Of a stretch of DNA of 64,000 nucleotides, positions 17,310-25,813 are shown piece after piece. Each line of letters starts with the position of its first letter. Positions within the stretch are counted from its first letter, which is position 1. Source of the stretch: an uncultured Merdimonas sp. (GTDB lineage: Bacteria > Bacillota > Clostridia > Lachnospirales > Lachnospiraceae); contig CALWGE010000002.1 of assembly GCA_944378225.1 (NCBI GenBank), positions 1-64,000 of the forward strand, in the 5' to 3' direction. The notes below the pieces were generated by a model, which was given only the letters and a program-made list of their open reading frames with translations, ran no database searches and was not told where the DNA came from. The position numbers were made by a program, and so were the translations under genes.

Positions 17310-18744
17310 TGTCTGTCCCCCTTATATGCCCCGCCAGCATCCGGGAATTCCCGCCGCATTTTGTGATTGTCTCCTGAGCTCTGTGAAGTTCTGACGCCAG
17401 AAGCTCCATAACCCGCGGACTGCAGAATCCGCCCTGGCAGCGGCCCATTCCCGCCCGGGTCCTCCGCTTGATCCCGTCCAGCGTCGTCGCGCCCAATGGT
17501 CTGCGGATCGCTTCCAGAATCTCGCCTTCCGTAATCTTTTCACAGCGGCAGACAATAGTTCCATAAGCCGGATTTTCCCGAAGAAGCTCCTGCTGTTCTT
17601 CCGGTGTAAGCTCAAGAAATCTTCGGATGCCTTTGCGTCTGCTTTCAAACTTTTCTTTTGCTCTCCAGCCGCCCCGTTTCTGAATCATTTCCGCCAGAAA
17701 CTCTCCGATGGCGGGCACACTGCTTAATCCGGGCGATTCGATTCCTGCCGCATCAAAGAATCCGGGTGCGTCTTTTACCTCTCCCAGGACGAATTCCCGA
17801 CCGTCCTCACTGGCCCGAAGTCCTGCAAAGGATGTGATAACCTTTCGGACCGGAAGCTCTTTTACATACTGCTCTGCGCTGTGCAGCACTGCCTCCAGTC
17901 CTTCTTTTGTGGTATTGACTCCCTCCCTGTCCTCAACAGGTGCCGCTGTGGGCCCAAGCAGGATATTTCCATGAACCGTGGGCGTTACCAGAATTCCTTT
18001 TCCCTTCTTTTCCGGAAGGGGAAATACCGTGTGACGTACCAGTCCGCCGGCTTCTGTATCCAGCAGGCAGTACTCGCCTTTTCTCGGCGTGATATGGATT
18101 TTGTCACTGCTTACCATGTTATGAAACACATCTGCATATACACCCGCGGCATTTACCACCATACGGGTTCTGAGGTCTCCCTGATTGGTCCGCACAATAT
18201 AACCGCCGTGTTCTCTGACAATATCTGTGACCTCTGTATTCAGCCTGAATTCCGCGCCATTGGCTGCCGCGTTCTCCGCCAGAGCGACAGTCAGCTCGAA
18301 AGGACACAGGATCCCTGCTGACGGAGCATACAGAGCTCCCCGGACTTTCTCAGACAGCCCGGGCTCCAGTTCCAGAGTCTCCTCCCGGTTCAGAAGCCGC
18401 AGACCTTTTACCCCATTGGCAATTCCTCTGTCATATAGCTTCTGCAATTCCGGAATCCGCTCTTCCTCCATACAGATCACCAGCGAGCCGATTCTCTGAA
18501 ACGAAACATCCAGCTCCCGGCAGAGTTCTTCCATTTTCTCATTTCCGGTTACGTTCATCCTTGCTTTCATGGAACCTGTGGGCGCGTCATACCCCGCATG
18601 CACGATGCCGCTGTTTGCTTTGGACGTACCTTCGCAGACGTCCGAACATCGCTCCACCACACAGATCCCTGCTTCATATCTGGACAATTCCCTTGCTGCC
18701 GCACAGCCGATAACGCCTGCGCCAATAATTAACACATCATACAT
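17296..18744 (-). CDS. Anaerobic glycerol-3-phosphate dehydrogenase-like flavoprotein (GlpA type)
   Basis: A 482-residue protein of the DAO family. FAD motif I-I-G-A-G-V-I-G-C-A-A-A at the N-terminus; S-K-A-N-S-G-I-V-H-A-G-Y-D is typical of GlpA and L-2-hydroxyglutarate oxidase relatives. The C-terminal 80 residues are a BFD-like [2Fe-2S] domain with C-R-C and C-Q-G-G-F-C cysteines. It would oxidise sn-glycerol-3-phosphate to dihydroxyacetone phosphate, passing electrons to the two downstream proteins. Another hydroxyacid as substrate cannot be excluded; glpK and glpF are not nearby. Confidence 0.83.
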   Translation of the reverse strand: MYDVLIIGAGVIGCAAARELSRYEAGICVVERCSDVCEGTSKANSGIVHAGYDAPTGSMKARMNVTGNEKMEELCRELDVSFQRIGSLVICMEEERIPELQKLYDRGIANGVKGLRLLNREETLELEPGLSEKVRGALYAPSAGILCPFELTVALAENAAANGAEFRLNTEVTDIVREHGGYIVRTNQGDLRTRMVVNAAGVYADVFHNMVSSDKIHITPRKGEYCLLDTEAGGLVRHTVFPLPEKKGKGILVTPTVHGNILLGPTAAPVEDREGVNTTKEGLEAVLHSAEQYVKELPVRKVITSFAGLRASEDGREFVLGEVKDAPGFFDAAGIESPGLSSVPAIGEFLAEMIQKRGGWRAKEKFESRRKGIRRFLELTPEEQQELLRENPAYGTIVCRCEKITEGEILEAIRRPLGATTLDGIKRRTRAGMGRCQGGFCSPRVMELLASELHRAQETITKCGGNSRMLAGHIRGTDSEKD

Positions 18745-19000
18745 CTTTGCGGTTCCTCATCTCATTGTGGGGCCCGAAAGCCAGATTTTTAACTTTTTCC
18801 CTTACTTATAATAATAAACAAATCCCTTCCTTTTTCAAGTAATAATCAGGACTGTCTGCATTATGTATCCTGTTACTTAAAATTTCTCGCATCCCCGAAA
18901 AAAGTATGCTATGATAAATACAATCGTCTTTGAAAACAGGGAGGATCCCCCGGGATTTTTTAATTTCGGGATACTATGCAATAGTGAGGGAGAAAGTTTC

Positions 19001-20270
19001 ATGCTGCAAATAATCGAACAAATCAACAGTTCTGTAAACAGTTTTGTATGGGGAATTCCCGCTATGGTCTGCATTATCGGTGTAGGACTGTACCTGAGTA
19101 TCCGGATGGGCTTCATTCAGTTCCGGAAGTTTGGCTATACCTTCCAGGTGACCCTGGGGCGTCTGTTCCACAAGGGGAACGCGGCGGATGGATCCGTCAC
19201 TCCGTTCCAGGCGGTCTGTACTGCCCTTGCGGCTACGGTGGGGACAGGAAACATTGCCGGTGTGGCAGGGGCTATCGCTCTGGGTGGGCGGTCCCATGTA
19301 TTATATTAAAAACGGACTGGGTCCGCGCTTCCGCTGGCTGGCTGTCATTTTCTCAGTACTTGGCGTTCTGACAGTCTTCGGTACCGGAAACGCGACACAG
19401 GTCAATACGATCAGTACTGCTGTGGACTCGGCTCTGCTTAACTATTCCCTAATTACTCCGGAGTCTGTCGGTACTTTTAATCTGATCCTGGGAATTGTCA
19501 TCGCTGTCATCGTGGCTCTGGTTCTGCTGGGCGGTATCCGGCGCATCGGACAGGTAACAGAAAAGCTGGTGCCGTTTATGGCTCTTCTTTACATCCTTCT
19601 GGCCCTCGGCGTGATTTTCCTGCACATCGAACATGTGCCTGCTGTGTTCCGCTCCATCTTTGAAGGCGCCTTTTCTCCGTCCGCTGTCACAGGCGGAGCT
19701 GTGGGAACCCTGTTCCTGAGTATGAAAAACGGTGTATCCCGCGGTATCTTTTCCAACGAGGCTGGTCTTGGAACGGGCTCAATTGCCCATGCGGCAGCGG
19801 ACACGGACAATGCTGTGTCCCAGGGATATTTCGGAATTTTTGAAGTATTTACGGATACCATTGTAATCTGTACGATGACGGCGCTCGTTATCCTCTGCAG
19901 CGGCGTTTCTGTTCCATACGGGGCGGCTGCCGGAGCAGAGCTTACTATCAGCGGCTTTACTGCCACCTATGGTAACTGGGTATCCATATTTACAGCGGTA
20001 GCTCTTTGCTGCTTTGCTTTTTCCACCATCATCGGCTGGGGACTCTACGGAACCCGGTGCATTGAATTCCTCTTCGGCTCCCGGGTAAACCGTCCGTTCA
20101 TGCTCATCTATTCGGCTGTAGCTGTTCTTGGCGCCACCGTGGATCTGGGACTTCTTTGGAGCATCGCCGACACCTTTAACGGACTGATGTCCATCCCAAA
20201 CCTGATCGCCCTGTTCCTGCTGGGCGGAACTGTGGCAAAGCTTGTAAAAGAAAATCACGGAAAAAATTAA
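19001..20270 (+). pseudogene. Broken AlsT/AgcS-type sodium:alanine symporter gene (internal deletion with frameshift)
   Basis: The first frame (ATG at 19001, ribosome site GAGGGA) encodes a normal symporter N-terminus up to G-A-I-A-L-G-G near 19291, then runs into a stop at 19309. The second frame continues from W-V-G-G-P-M-Y-Y-I-K-N-G-L-G to the natural end at 20270. In the family these two motifs are separated by about 40 residues, which are missing. The two halves add up to about 426 residues instead of about 466. The junction lies within TGGGTGGGC, which fits L-G-G-P in one frame and W-V-G-G in the next, so a deletion between two short direct repeats explains both the loss and the frameshift. 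The product would not be functional unless this is a sequencing or assembly artefact. Confidence 0.85.
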
Positions 20271-20282
20271 ACTGTACAAAGG

Positions 20283-20334
20283 AAAAGGGAGAGGAATGGA
20301 AGCCATAGAACCAGCTTCCATTCCCCTCCCTTTT
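20283..20334. terminator. Bidirectional terminator hairpin
   Basis: A 20-base-class stem (AAAAGGGAG...GGAAGC paired with GCTTCC...CTCCCTTTT) between the convergent symporter pseudogene and larC, with A-rich and T-rich flanks serving both strands. Confidence 0.8.
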
Positions 20335-20344
20335 CTCTTTTATT

Positions 20345-21586
20345 CTAGTGGTACTTCTTTCCACATTCCTTCACCATCCGGTATACCTCACTGTACCCCT
20401 TCCCGCTCTTCCGGGCCAGTTCTTTTACACTCTCATATTCCGGATACCACACCTCGCTGCCGTCCGGAAGGCGACACACCTTTACCTTTGCTGTTCCCAG
20501 CGACAGCTCGACTTCCGCAAATCTCCGTTCCAGCACATCCCGTTCTACCCGGCAGCGCCGCACGCCGATGGTGGTGGTCTCACGGAACAGTATTTCATCC
20601 ATTTCCCGGATCTTTTCCTCGTCGCAGAGCACAGAAAGCTTGTAGGCGGGACGGTTTTTCTTCATATAGATGGGCGTGAAGAAGACGTCTCTGGCTCCGG
20701 CCTCCAGAAGGCAGTCCATGGCATAGCCCAGGGCCTCACCGGTACAGTCGTCGATGTTGCTCTCCAGAAGCCACAGTTCCCCTTCCGGCTCCTCCTCTAT
20801 AAGCATGGCCCGCAGAATATTTGCCCTGGGAAATTCCTTTTTCCCGGCGCCCAGTCCAGTCTTCAATACGCGGAACCGGGAGGGATGCCGGCCTTCGGAC
20901 AGAGCGGCAATGGCCGCTCCGGTAGGAGTCACCATTTCTCCCTGCTGCTCTGTCTGACGCAGGGTCAGTCCATGGGCCTCTGTGATAGCCAGTACCGCCG
21001 GGACGGGCACAGGAAGTACTCCGTGCTGACAGCGAACATGACCGCAGCCTTCCCACAAATCAGATGTTACTACCTTTCCTATCCCCAGCTCCTCCAGGCA
21101 GGCTGCAGTTCCCACGATATCCACGATGGAATCCACCGCGCCCACCTCATGAAAATGTACCTCCTCCGGCAGGCAGCCGTGGGCCTTTCCCTCTGCTTCC
21201 GCTACGGCCCGGAACATCTGCAGGGACAGTTCCAGCACCCGCGGTTTCAGGCCTGCCGCCCGGAGAATTTTCTCGATATCCTTCCAGGTACGGTGCTCAT
21301 GATGATGCTCATGGTGATGTGTATGCTCCCCATGGTGCTGCTCATGATCCCCGTGACAATGTTCTTTCTCCAGAATCACGTCAAAATCACAGACCTCCAG
21401 ACCGTTCTTCCGAAGTCTCTGTACTTTTATCTCATATCCGTCTACCGGCAGCTTTGCCAGAGTCCGGCGCAGATTTTCCTCGGTTGCCCCCAGATCCAGA
21501 AGCGCCGCTACCGTCATATCTCCGCTGATTCCGGAGCGGCACTCCAGATACAGGGTTTTTGTGTTTTCTTCAGGTGTCTGTCTCAT
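20345..21586 (-). CDS. larC: Nickel-pincer cofactor nickel insertase LarC
   Basis: About 413 residues, a single continuous reading frame, unlike lactobacilli where larC1 and larC2 are joined by a programmed frameshift. It inserts nickel into the pyridinium-dithiocarboxylate cofactor. The N-terminus Y-L-E-C-R-S-G-I-S-G-D-M and the H-F-H-E-V-G-A-V-D-S-I-V-D block are LarC signatures. A histidine-rich stretch near residues 75-100 probably binds or buffers nickel. The start at 21586 has GGAGG upstream at a longish 11-base gap; 21604 and 21610 are alternatives. It overlaps the LysR gene end, so both are co-expressed. The target enzyme is presumably the LarA homologue at 32506. Confidence 0.92.
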   Translation of the reverse strand: MRQTPEENTKTLYLECRSGISGDMTVAALLDLGATEENLRRTLAKLPVDGYEIKVQRLRKNGLEVCDFDVILEKEHCHGDHEQHHGEHTHHHEHHHEHRTWKDIEKILRAAGLKPRVLELSLQMFRAVAEAEGKAHGCLPEEVHFHEVGAVDSIVDIVGTAACLEELGIGKVVTSDLWEGCGHVRCQHGVLPVPVPAVLAITEAHGLTLRQTEQQGEMVTPTGAAIAALSEGRHPSRFRVLKTGLGAGKKEFPRANILRAMLIEEEPEGELWLLESNIDDCTGEALGYAMDCLLEAGARDVFFTPIYMKKNRPAYKLSVLCDEEKIREMDEILFRETTTIGVRRCRVERDVLERRFAEVELSLGTAKVKVCRLPDGSEVWYPEYESVKELARKSGKGYSEVYRMVKECGKKYH

Positions 21587-22475
21587 CGTAGTCTGTTCCT
21601 CCATTTTCACTTTCCATACACAGCCGCATGAACATTTTCATGTTCGGAGTCAGGTACTTGCTCTTATGATAAATAATATTTAAATCCCGCCGCAGCGGAA
21701 CATCCAGAGGCAGGCGTATAATCGTGCCTTCCTCCAGATCCTTCTGTACCAGAAGACAGGGAAGCACGGCCACGCCCAGACCTGCGGCCACGCTGCTGAC
21801 AATGGCCTGCGTACTGACGCTTTCCAGAACAGGTTTTACCGACAGCTGCCGCACTGCAAAGCAGGCTTCCAGAATGTCGCGCCCGGCGCTTCCTTTTTCC
21901 CGCATGAGAAACGGATAACATGCAAGCTCGCTCAGAGTGACCTGCCCTCTTCCGGCCAGTTCATGGGAGGGCGCCGCGATGGCGCACAATTCATCCTGCA
22001 TAAAAGGAACCGCGCGGCACTCCGGACTTTCCGGCTGGTTTTCAATCAGGCCTATATCTATGGCATTAGACAAAACACGCTCTTCCACCTCAGACGATCT
22101 GCTCACAAACGCTTCCACTGTAAGCTGCGGCATTCTTTCCCGACAGCGGCTGAGCAGCGCGGGCAGAATATGGGTTCCGATGGTCACGCTGGTTCCTATC
22201 CGCAGATTTCCAATGGCGTCCCAGTTTCTGAGCCGTTTTTCCATCTCATCGAACAGCGATACGATATGCAGGGAGCAGCTGTAAAATTCCTTGCCTGCTT
22301 CCGTAGCAGAAATGCCTCTCCCCGTCCTCTCAAACAGGCGCACTCCATAATATTCTTCCAGATCTTTAATCGCCAGGCTCACCGATGGCTGAGCCAGATG
22401 CAGTTCTCTGGCTGCCTTTGTAATACTGCCGCACTGAAAGACAGCCGTAAATATCTTCATGTGTCTGAGCGTCAT
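21570..22475 (-). CDS. LysR-family transcriptional regulator
   Basis: About 301 residues. The N-terminal winged helix-turn-helix reads M-T-L-R-H-M-K-I-F-T-A-V-F-Q, with S-I-T-K-A-A-R-E-L-H-L-A-Q-P-S-V-S as the recognition part. A two-lobed effector domain follows. The start at 22475 is preferred because AGGA lies nine bases upstream and the family start fits. It is divergent from the chromate-type transporter pair and co-transcribed with larC. A T-N11-A dyad lies in the shared promoter region. The effector is unknown. Confidence 0.88.
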   Translation of the reverse strand: MTLRHMKIFTAVFQCGSITKAARELHLAQPSVSLAIKDLEEYYGVRLFERTGRGISATEAGKEFYSCSLHIVSLFDEMEKRLRNWDAIGNLRIGTSVTIGTHILPALLSRCRERMPQLTVEAFVSRSSEVEERVLSNAIDIGLIENQPESPECRAVPFMQDELCAIAAPSHELAGRGQVTLSELACYPFLMREKGSAGRDILEACFAVRQLSVKPVLESVSTQAIVSSVAAGLGVAVLPCLLVQKDLEEGTIIRLPLDVPLRRDLNIIYHKSKYLTPNMKMFMRLCMESENGGTDYDETDT

Positions 22476-22516
22476 TTCAATATCCTTCCACACATAACAA
22501 AATCATTATTATATCA

Positions 22517-22531
22517 ATAGAATAATACTAT
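22517..22531. promoter_or_regulatory. LysR-type binding site (T-N11-A dyad)
   Basis: ATAG-N7-CTAT, a perfect inverted repeat fitting the LysR consensus T-N11-A, in the 108-base divergent region between the LysR gene and the transporter pair. Confidence 0.5.
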
Positions 22532-22583
22532 TTTACATATGGATCAAGACTGGATATACTGATACCGGAGGAGGAACGCAAAA

Positions 22584-23150
22584 ATGGAAAACAAACGACA
22601 GGTACTGATAAAACTGTTTATTTCTACCCTGTATCTGAGCGCCTTTACTTTTGGCGGGGGATACGTAATCGTAACCTTATTAAAGAAAAAATTTGTGGAT
22701 GAATATCACTGGATTGAAGAAAATGAAATGCTGGATCTGGTAGCCATTGCCCAGTCCGCTCCCGGAGCCATCGCGGTAAACGGAGCCATCGTGGTGGGCT
22801 ATAAACTGGCCGGAATCATCGGCGCCCTTACGGCAATCGTCGCTACCATCATCCCGCCTTTTGTCATCATCTCTCTGATTTCTGTCTTTTACGCCGCTTT
22901 TCGCAGTAACGCAATTATCAGCCAGATGCTCGAAGGCATGCAGGCCGGCGTGGGCGCCGTCATAGCTTCCGTGGTATATGAAATGGGCGCCGGCGTCGTT
23001 CAAAGCAAAAGTACGTCTTCCATTATCATCATGGTTCTTGCTTTTATCGCCGCCTGCGTTCTCGAAATCAATGTGATCTATATTGTACTGGCCTGCATTC
23101 TGCTCGGCGTCATCCGTACCCTGATTCATAAAAGGAGAGAAGTGAAATGA
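22584..23150 (+). CDS. Chromate transporter (CHR family), first half-size subunit
   Basis: A 188-residue membrane protein with about five to six hydrophobic segments. The opening F-T-F-G-G-G-Y-V-I-V and the P-G-A-I-A-V-N stretch are the CHR domain signature. Short-chain CHR proteins work as pairs from adjacent genes, as seen here with the next gene starting in an ATGA overlap. Chromate export is the known activity of the family; in gut anaerobes the real substrate is unclear. Regulation by the divergent LysR protein is likely. Ribosome site GGAGGAACG precedes the ATG. Confidence 0.87.
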   Translation: MENKRQVLIKLFISTLYLSAFTFGGGYVIVTLLKKKFVDEYHWIEENEMLDLVAIAQSAPGAIAVNGAIVVGYKLAGIIGALTAIVATIIPPFVIISLISVFYAAFRSNAIISQMLEGMQAGVGAVIASVVYEMGAGVVQSKSTSSIIIMVLAFIAACVLEINVIYIVLACILLGVIRTLIHKRREVK

Positions 23151-23710
23151 TTTATCTGCAGTTATTCTTAAGTTTTCTTCAAATCGGTCTGTTCAGTTTC
23201 GGCGGCGGATATGCCGCCATGCCCCTGATTCAGGGCCAGGTCGTGACCGGCCATGGCTGGCTGACCATGAGTGAATTTACGGATCTTATCACGATTTCCC
23301 AGATGACTCCGGGACCCATTGCCATAAATTCGGCAACCTTCGTGGGCATTAAGATCGCAGGAATCCCGGGAGCAGTCGCCGCCACTATAGGCTGTATCCT
23401 GCCTTCCTGTATCATCGTTACCATCATTGCAAAGCTTTATCTGAAATATCAGAATATGGATGCGCTTCAGAGCGTTCTTACCTCTCTTAGGCCTGCCGTA
23501 GTGGCCATGATTGCCTCCGCCGGCATCTCGATTCTGATATCCGCCTTCTGGGGAAGCGGTGCGGCCATTGCCCTGTCAGATACCAGATGGACCCTTGTTG
23601 TAATTTTTGCCGTCTGTGTCTTTCTTCTTCAGAAATGCAAAATGAATCCTATCTGGGTCATGCTGCTGGCCGGTGTGATGAAGGCCGGAGCATCGCTTGT
23701 CGGATTATAA
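23147..23710 (+). CDS. Chromate transporter (CHR family), second half-size subunit
   Basis: A 187-residue membrane protein homologous to its upstream partner. The signature F-S-F-G-G-G-Y-A-A-M-P and M-T-P-G-P-I-A-I-N are conserved. The two subunits are expected to form an antiparallel heterodimer. Translation is coupled through a four-base overlap. Two terminator hairpins follow. Confidence 0.87.
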   Translation: MIYLQLFLSFLQIGLFSFGGGYAAMPLIQGQVVTGHGWLTMSEFTDLITISQMTPGPIAINSATFVGIKIAGIPGAVAATIGCILPSCIIVTIIAKLYLKYQNMDALQSVLTSLRPAVVAMIASAGISILISAFWGSGAAIALSDTRWTLVVIFAVCVFLLQKCKMNPIWVMLLAGVMKAGASLVGL

Positions 23711-23746
23711 TATATATTATAATATATCATGAAACAGATTCCAAAA

Positions 23747-23782
23747 AATCCCGCATTGCGGATATTGCCGCACTGCGGGATT
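23747..23782 (+). terminator. Terminator behind the CHR transporter pair
   Basis: AATCCCGCA/TGCGGGATT stem with an inner GCGG/CCGC pair, followed by GTGTTTTA. Confidence 0.65.
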
Positions 23783-23792
23783 GTGTTTTATC

Positions 23793-23825
23793 TGCCCCTG
23801 TCCGTTCCGGCAGGGGCGGTTTTTC
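23793..23825 (+). terminator. Second terminator behind the CHR transporter pair
   Basis: GCCCCTG/CAGGGGC stem followed by a GG-TTTTTC tract, 10 bases after the previous hairpin. Confidence 0.6.
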
Positions 23826-23857
23826 GCTTTCTTTTTGTTCGCTTACTCAGACGCCGC

Positions 23858-24610
23858 TCAGCCTTTCCTGCCGCAGGCCAGCCGGTTAATCTGGGTGGCC
23901 ACATAAGCCGCGCCATACCCGTTATCAATATTCACTGTGGTAATGCCGTTCGCGCAGGAATTCAGCATGGTAAGAAGCGCTGAAAGACCGCCGAAGCTGG
24001 CTCCATAGCCTACGGAAGTAGGAACCGCAATAACAGGCACGTCTACCAGACCGGCCACCACGCCTGCCAGGGCGCCTTCCATTCCGGCCACCGCTATCAC
24101 ACAGTTTGCATCCTCAAACAGGCTGAGATTCGACAGAAGCCGGTGAATTCCTGCCACTCCCACGTCGAAAAGGCGGGTAACCCTGGTACCGAAAAACTCG
24201 GCTACCTGAGCAGCTTCTTCTGCCACGGGAAGATCTGCTGTTCCCCCGGTACATACCACAATATGCCCGATCTGCTCCTTTTCCCGCTTCTCTGCCTTCA
24301 GAATCCGGGACAGCTCGTCAAAAACCACTCCCGGAACTGCCTCTTTCACTGCCTCGTACTGTTCCCGGGTCGCCCGGGTTCCCAGCACGTCTATCCCTTC
24401 TGCTGTCAGCGTCTCATAAATCTTCACCAGATGCCCCGTAGCCTTCCCCTGACAGTAGACCACTTCTTCAAAGCCCTGGCGGACTTTCCGGTGATGATCA
24501 AGCTTGGCAAATCCCAGATCCTCGTAAGGAAGGTTCTTCAGCCGCTCTTCCGCCTGCTCTATGGTAATTTCGTGATTCTGTACCTGTGTTAAAAGTTTCG
24601 CTACGTCCAT
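23858..24610 (-). CDS. larB: Nickel-pincer cofactor biosynthesis protein LarB
   Basis: A 250-residue protein that carboxylates and hydrolyses nicotinic acid adenine dinucleotide in the first step of pincer cofactor synthesis. The C-terminal AIR-carboxylase-like domain has [15 protein letters not shown] and V-A-G-M-E-G-A-L-A, and G-Y-G-A-S-F-G-G near residue 205. The N-terminal 90 residues form the LarB-specific part ([11 protein letters not shown]). It stands alone, convergent with the CHR pair and divergent from deoC. LarE, needed for sulfur transfer, is not in the window. Confidence 0.92.
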   Translation of the reverse strand: MDVAKLLTQVQNHEITIEQAEERLKNLPYEDLGFAKLDHHRKVRQGFEEVVYCQGKATGHLVKIYETLTAEGIDVLGTRATREQYEAVKEAVPGVVFDELSRILKAEKREKEQIGHIVVCTGGTADLPVAEEAAQVAEFFGTRVTRLFDVGVAGIHRLLSNLSLFEDANCVIAVAGMEGALAGVVAGLVDVPVIAVPTSVGYGASFGGLSALLTMLNSCANGITTVNIDNGYGAAYVATQINRLACGRKG

Positions 24611-24883
24611 GATGTCTGTCCTCCTCCTGCTTTCCCCTCAATCTCCATTTCCCTCCCATGCAGATATATGAGAGTCATACCACACTGTTTGGCCATGGAA
24701 ATTCTCTTATATCATCATATCACAGCCATCTGCATGGTACAAGAATCATATACTCTGTTTATTTTTTCAGCCTTTTCCCACCATTCGGGATCTGTTATAC
24801 TGAGAACAACAAATTCATTTTTTGCATCTGTGACCCGGCTATTGATTTTTTATTTTAATGATTCTATTTTCGGAGGTACATCT

Positions 24884-25552
24884 ATGTCAAAACCATCATT
24901 CACCCGCGAAGAGCTCGCATCTTACATCGATCACACGCTTCTCAAACCGGAAGCCTCCCGCGCTCAGATTAAAGCAGTCTGCGATGAGGCAAAGCAGTAT
25001 CATTTCGCTTCTGTCTGCGTAAATCCCTGCTGGATCTCGTTTGTCGCAGAAGAACTGAAAGAATCCGGCGTAGCTCCCTGCTGTGTTATCGGCTTTCCTC
25101 TGGGGGCAGCGATGCCTTCTGTCAAAGCTTTTGAGGCACAGGAAGCGATAGCTGCAGGTGCAAAAGAAATCGATATGGTTATTAATGTAGGCGCTGTAAA
25201 AAGCCAGGAATGGGACCTGGTGCGGGAGGACATCGCCGCTGTAAATAAAGCCAAAGGAAATGCACGGCTGAAAGTAATTATCGAAACCTGTCTTCTGACA
25301 GACGAAGAGAAAGTGCGTGTCTGTGAACTAGCCAAGGAGGTGGGCGCTGATTTCGTAAAGACTTCCACCGGCTTTTCCACCGGAGGCGCCACCGCTCACG
25401 ATGTAGCTCTGATGCGTGAAACAGTTGGTCCGGACATGGGCGTGAAAGCATCCGGCGGAATCCGGACGCTGGAAGACGCGCTTACAATGATCGAAGCCGG
25501 CGCAAGCCGCCTGGGAGCCAGCGCAGGAGTAAAGATTGTGGAAGCGCTGTGA
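24884..25552 (+). CDS. deoC: Deoxyribose-phosphate aldolase
   Basis: A 222-residue TIM-barrel aldolase that cleaves 2-deoxyribose-5-phosphate into acetaldehyde and glyceraldehyde-3-phosphate. The start at 24884 is set by GGAGG eight bases upstream and the family N-terminus ([10 protein letters not shown]). The Schiff-base lysine lies in D-F-V-K-T-S-T-G-F and the second lysine in V-K-A-S-G-G-I-R-T. Other deoxyribose genes are not adjacent, so it is a single-gene unit ended by a strong hairpin. Confidence 0.95.
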   Translation: MSKPSFTREELASYIDHTLLKPEASRAQIKAVCDEAKQYHFASVCVNPCWISFVAEELKESGVAPCCVIGFPLGAAMPSVKAFEAQEAIAAGAKEIDMVINVGAVKSQEWDLVREDIAAVNKAKGNARLKVIIETCLLTDEEKVRVCELAKEVGADFVKTSTGFSTGGATAHDVALMRETVGPDMGVKASGGIRTLEDALTMIEAGASRLGASAGVKIVEAL

Positions 25553-25590
25553 TAATCTGTTTTAGAAACTTTTCTCAAAATAACTCTGAT

Positions 25591-25633
25591 AAAAAAGCGG
25601 CACCGAAATCACAGATCTCAGTGCCGCTTTTTA
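25591..25633. terminator. Bidirectional terminator between deoC and the small minus-strand unit
   Basis: AAAAAGCGGCAC...GTGCCGCTTTTT stem with T-runs for both strands. Confidence 0.85.
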
Positions 25634-25640
25634 TTCATTT

Positions 25641-25706
25641 TCAGTTATTAACAATCTGGTATTCTCCTAAGTACTTTCTATCCAGAATATCTTTCTTACT
25701 AAGCAT
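25641..25706 (-). CDS. Possible 21-aa small ORF (second of two overlapping)
   Basis: On the minus strand this ORF begins with an ATG that overlaps the stop of the 11-codon ORF before it (ATGCTTAG), and its product is charged and hydrophilic (begins M-L-S-K-K-D-I-L-D-R-K). It ends just before the shared terminator. Translational coupling or a single frameshifted small gene are both possible. No family is known. Confidence 0.3.
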   Translation of the reverse strand: MLSKKDILDRKYLGEYQIVNN

Positions 25707-25734
25707 CCTGACGTTCAGTGTTCTTTCTTTTCAT
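25699..25734 (-). CDS. Possible 11-aa small ORF with a ribosome site
   Basis: M-K-R-K-N-T-E-R-Q-D-A then stop, preceded by GAGAGGAG ten bases before the ATG and by a TATGAT box further upstream (about 25770). With the next ORF and the terminator at 25591-25633 it would make a minus-strand unit of about 150 bases behind the 2-TM gene. It could also be the leader of a small RNA. Confidence 0.3.
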   Translation of the reverse strand: MKRKNTERQDA

Positions 25735-25813
25735 TGTAATCTGTCTCCTCTCTGTGATAACCTATTACCACTATCATACTACCTCATTTTACATTTTATT
25801 GCAATACACAAAA

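Noticed and set aside
19001..20270. Two separate intact transporter genes
   Set aside because: Both pieces are parts of one symporter family and the second has no start or ribosome site; a single broken gene explains the data.
20348..21631. 427-codon open frame antisense to larC
   Set aside because: It mirrors a well-supported larC gene, has no family likeness or ribosome site, and arises from the codon composition of larC.
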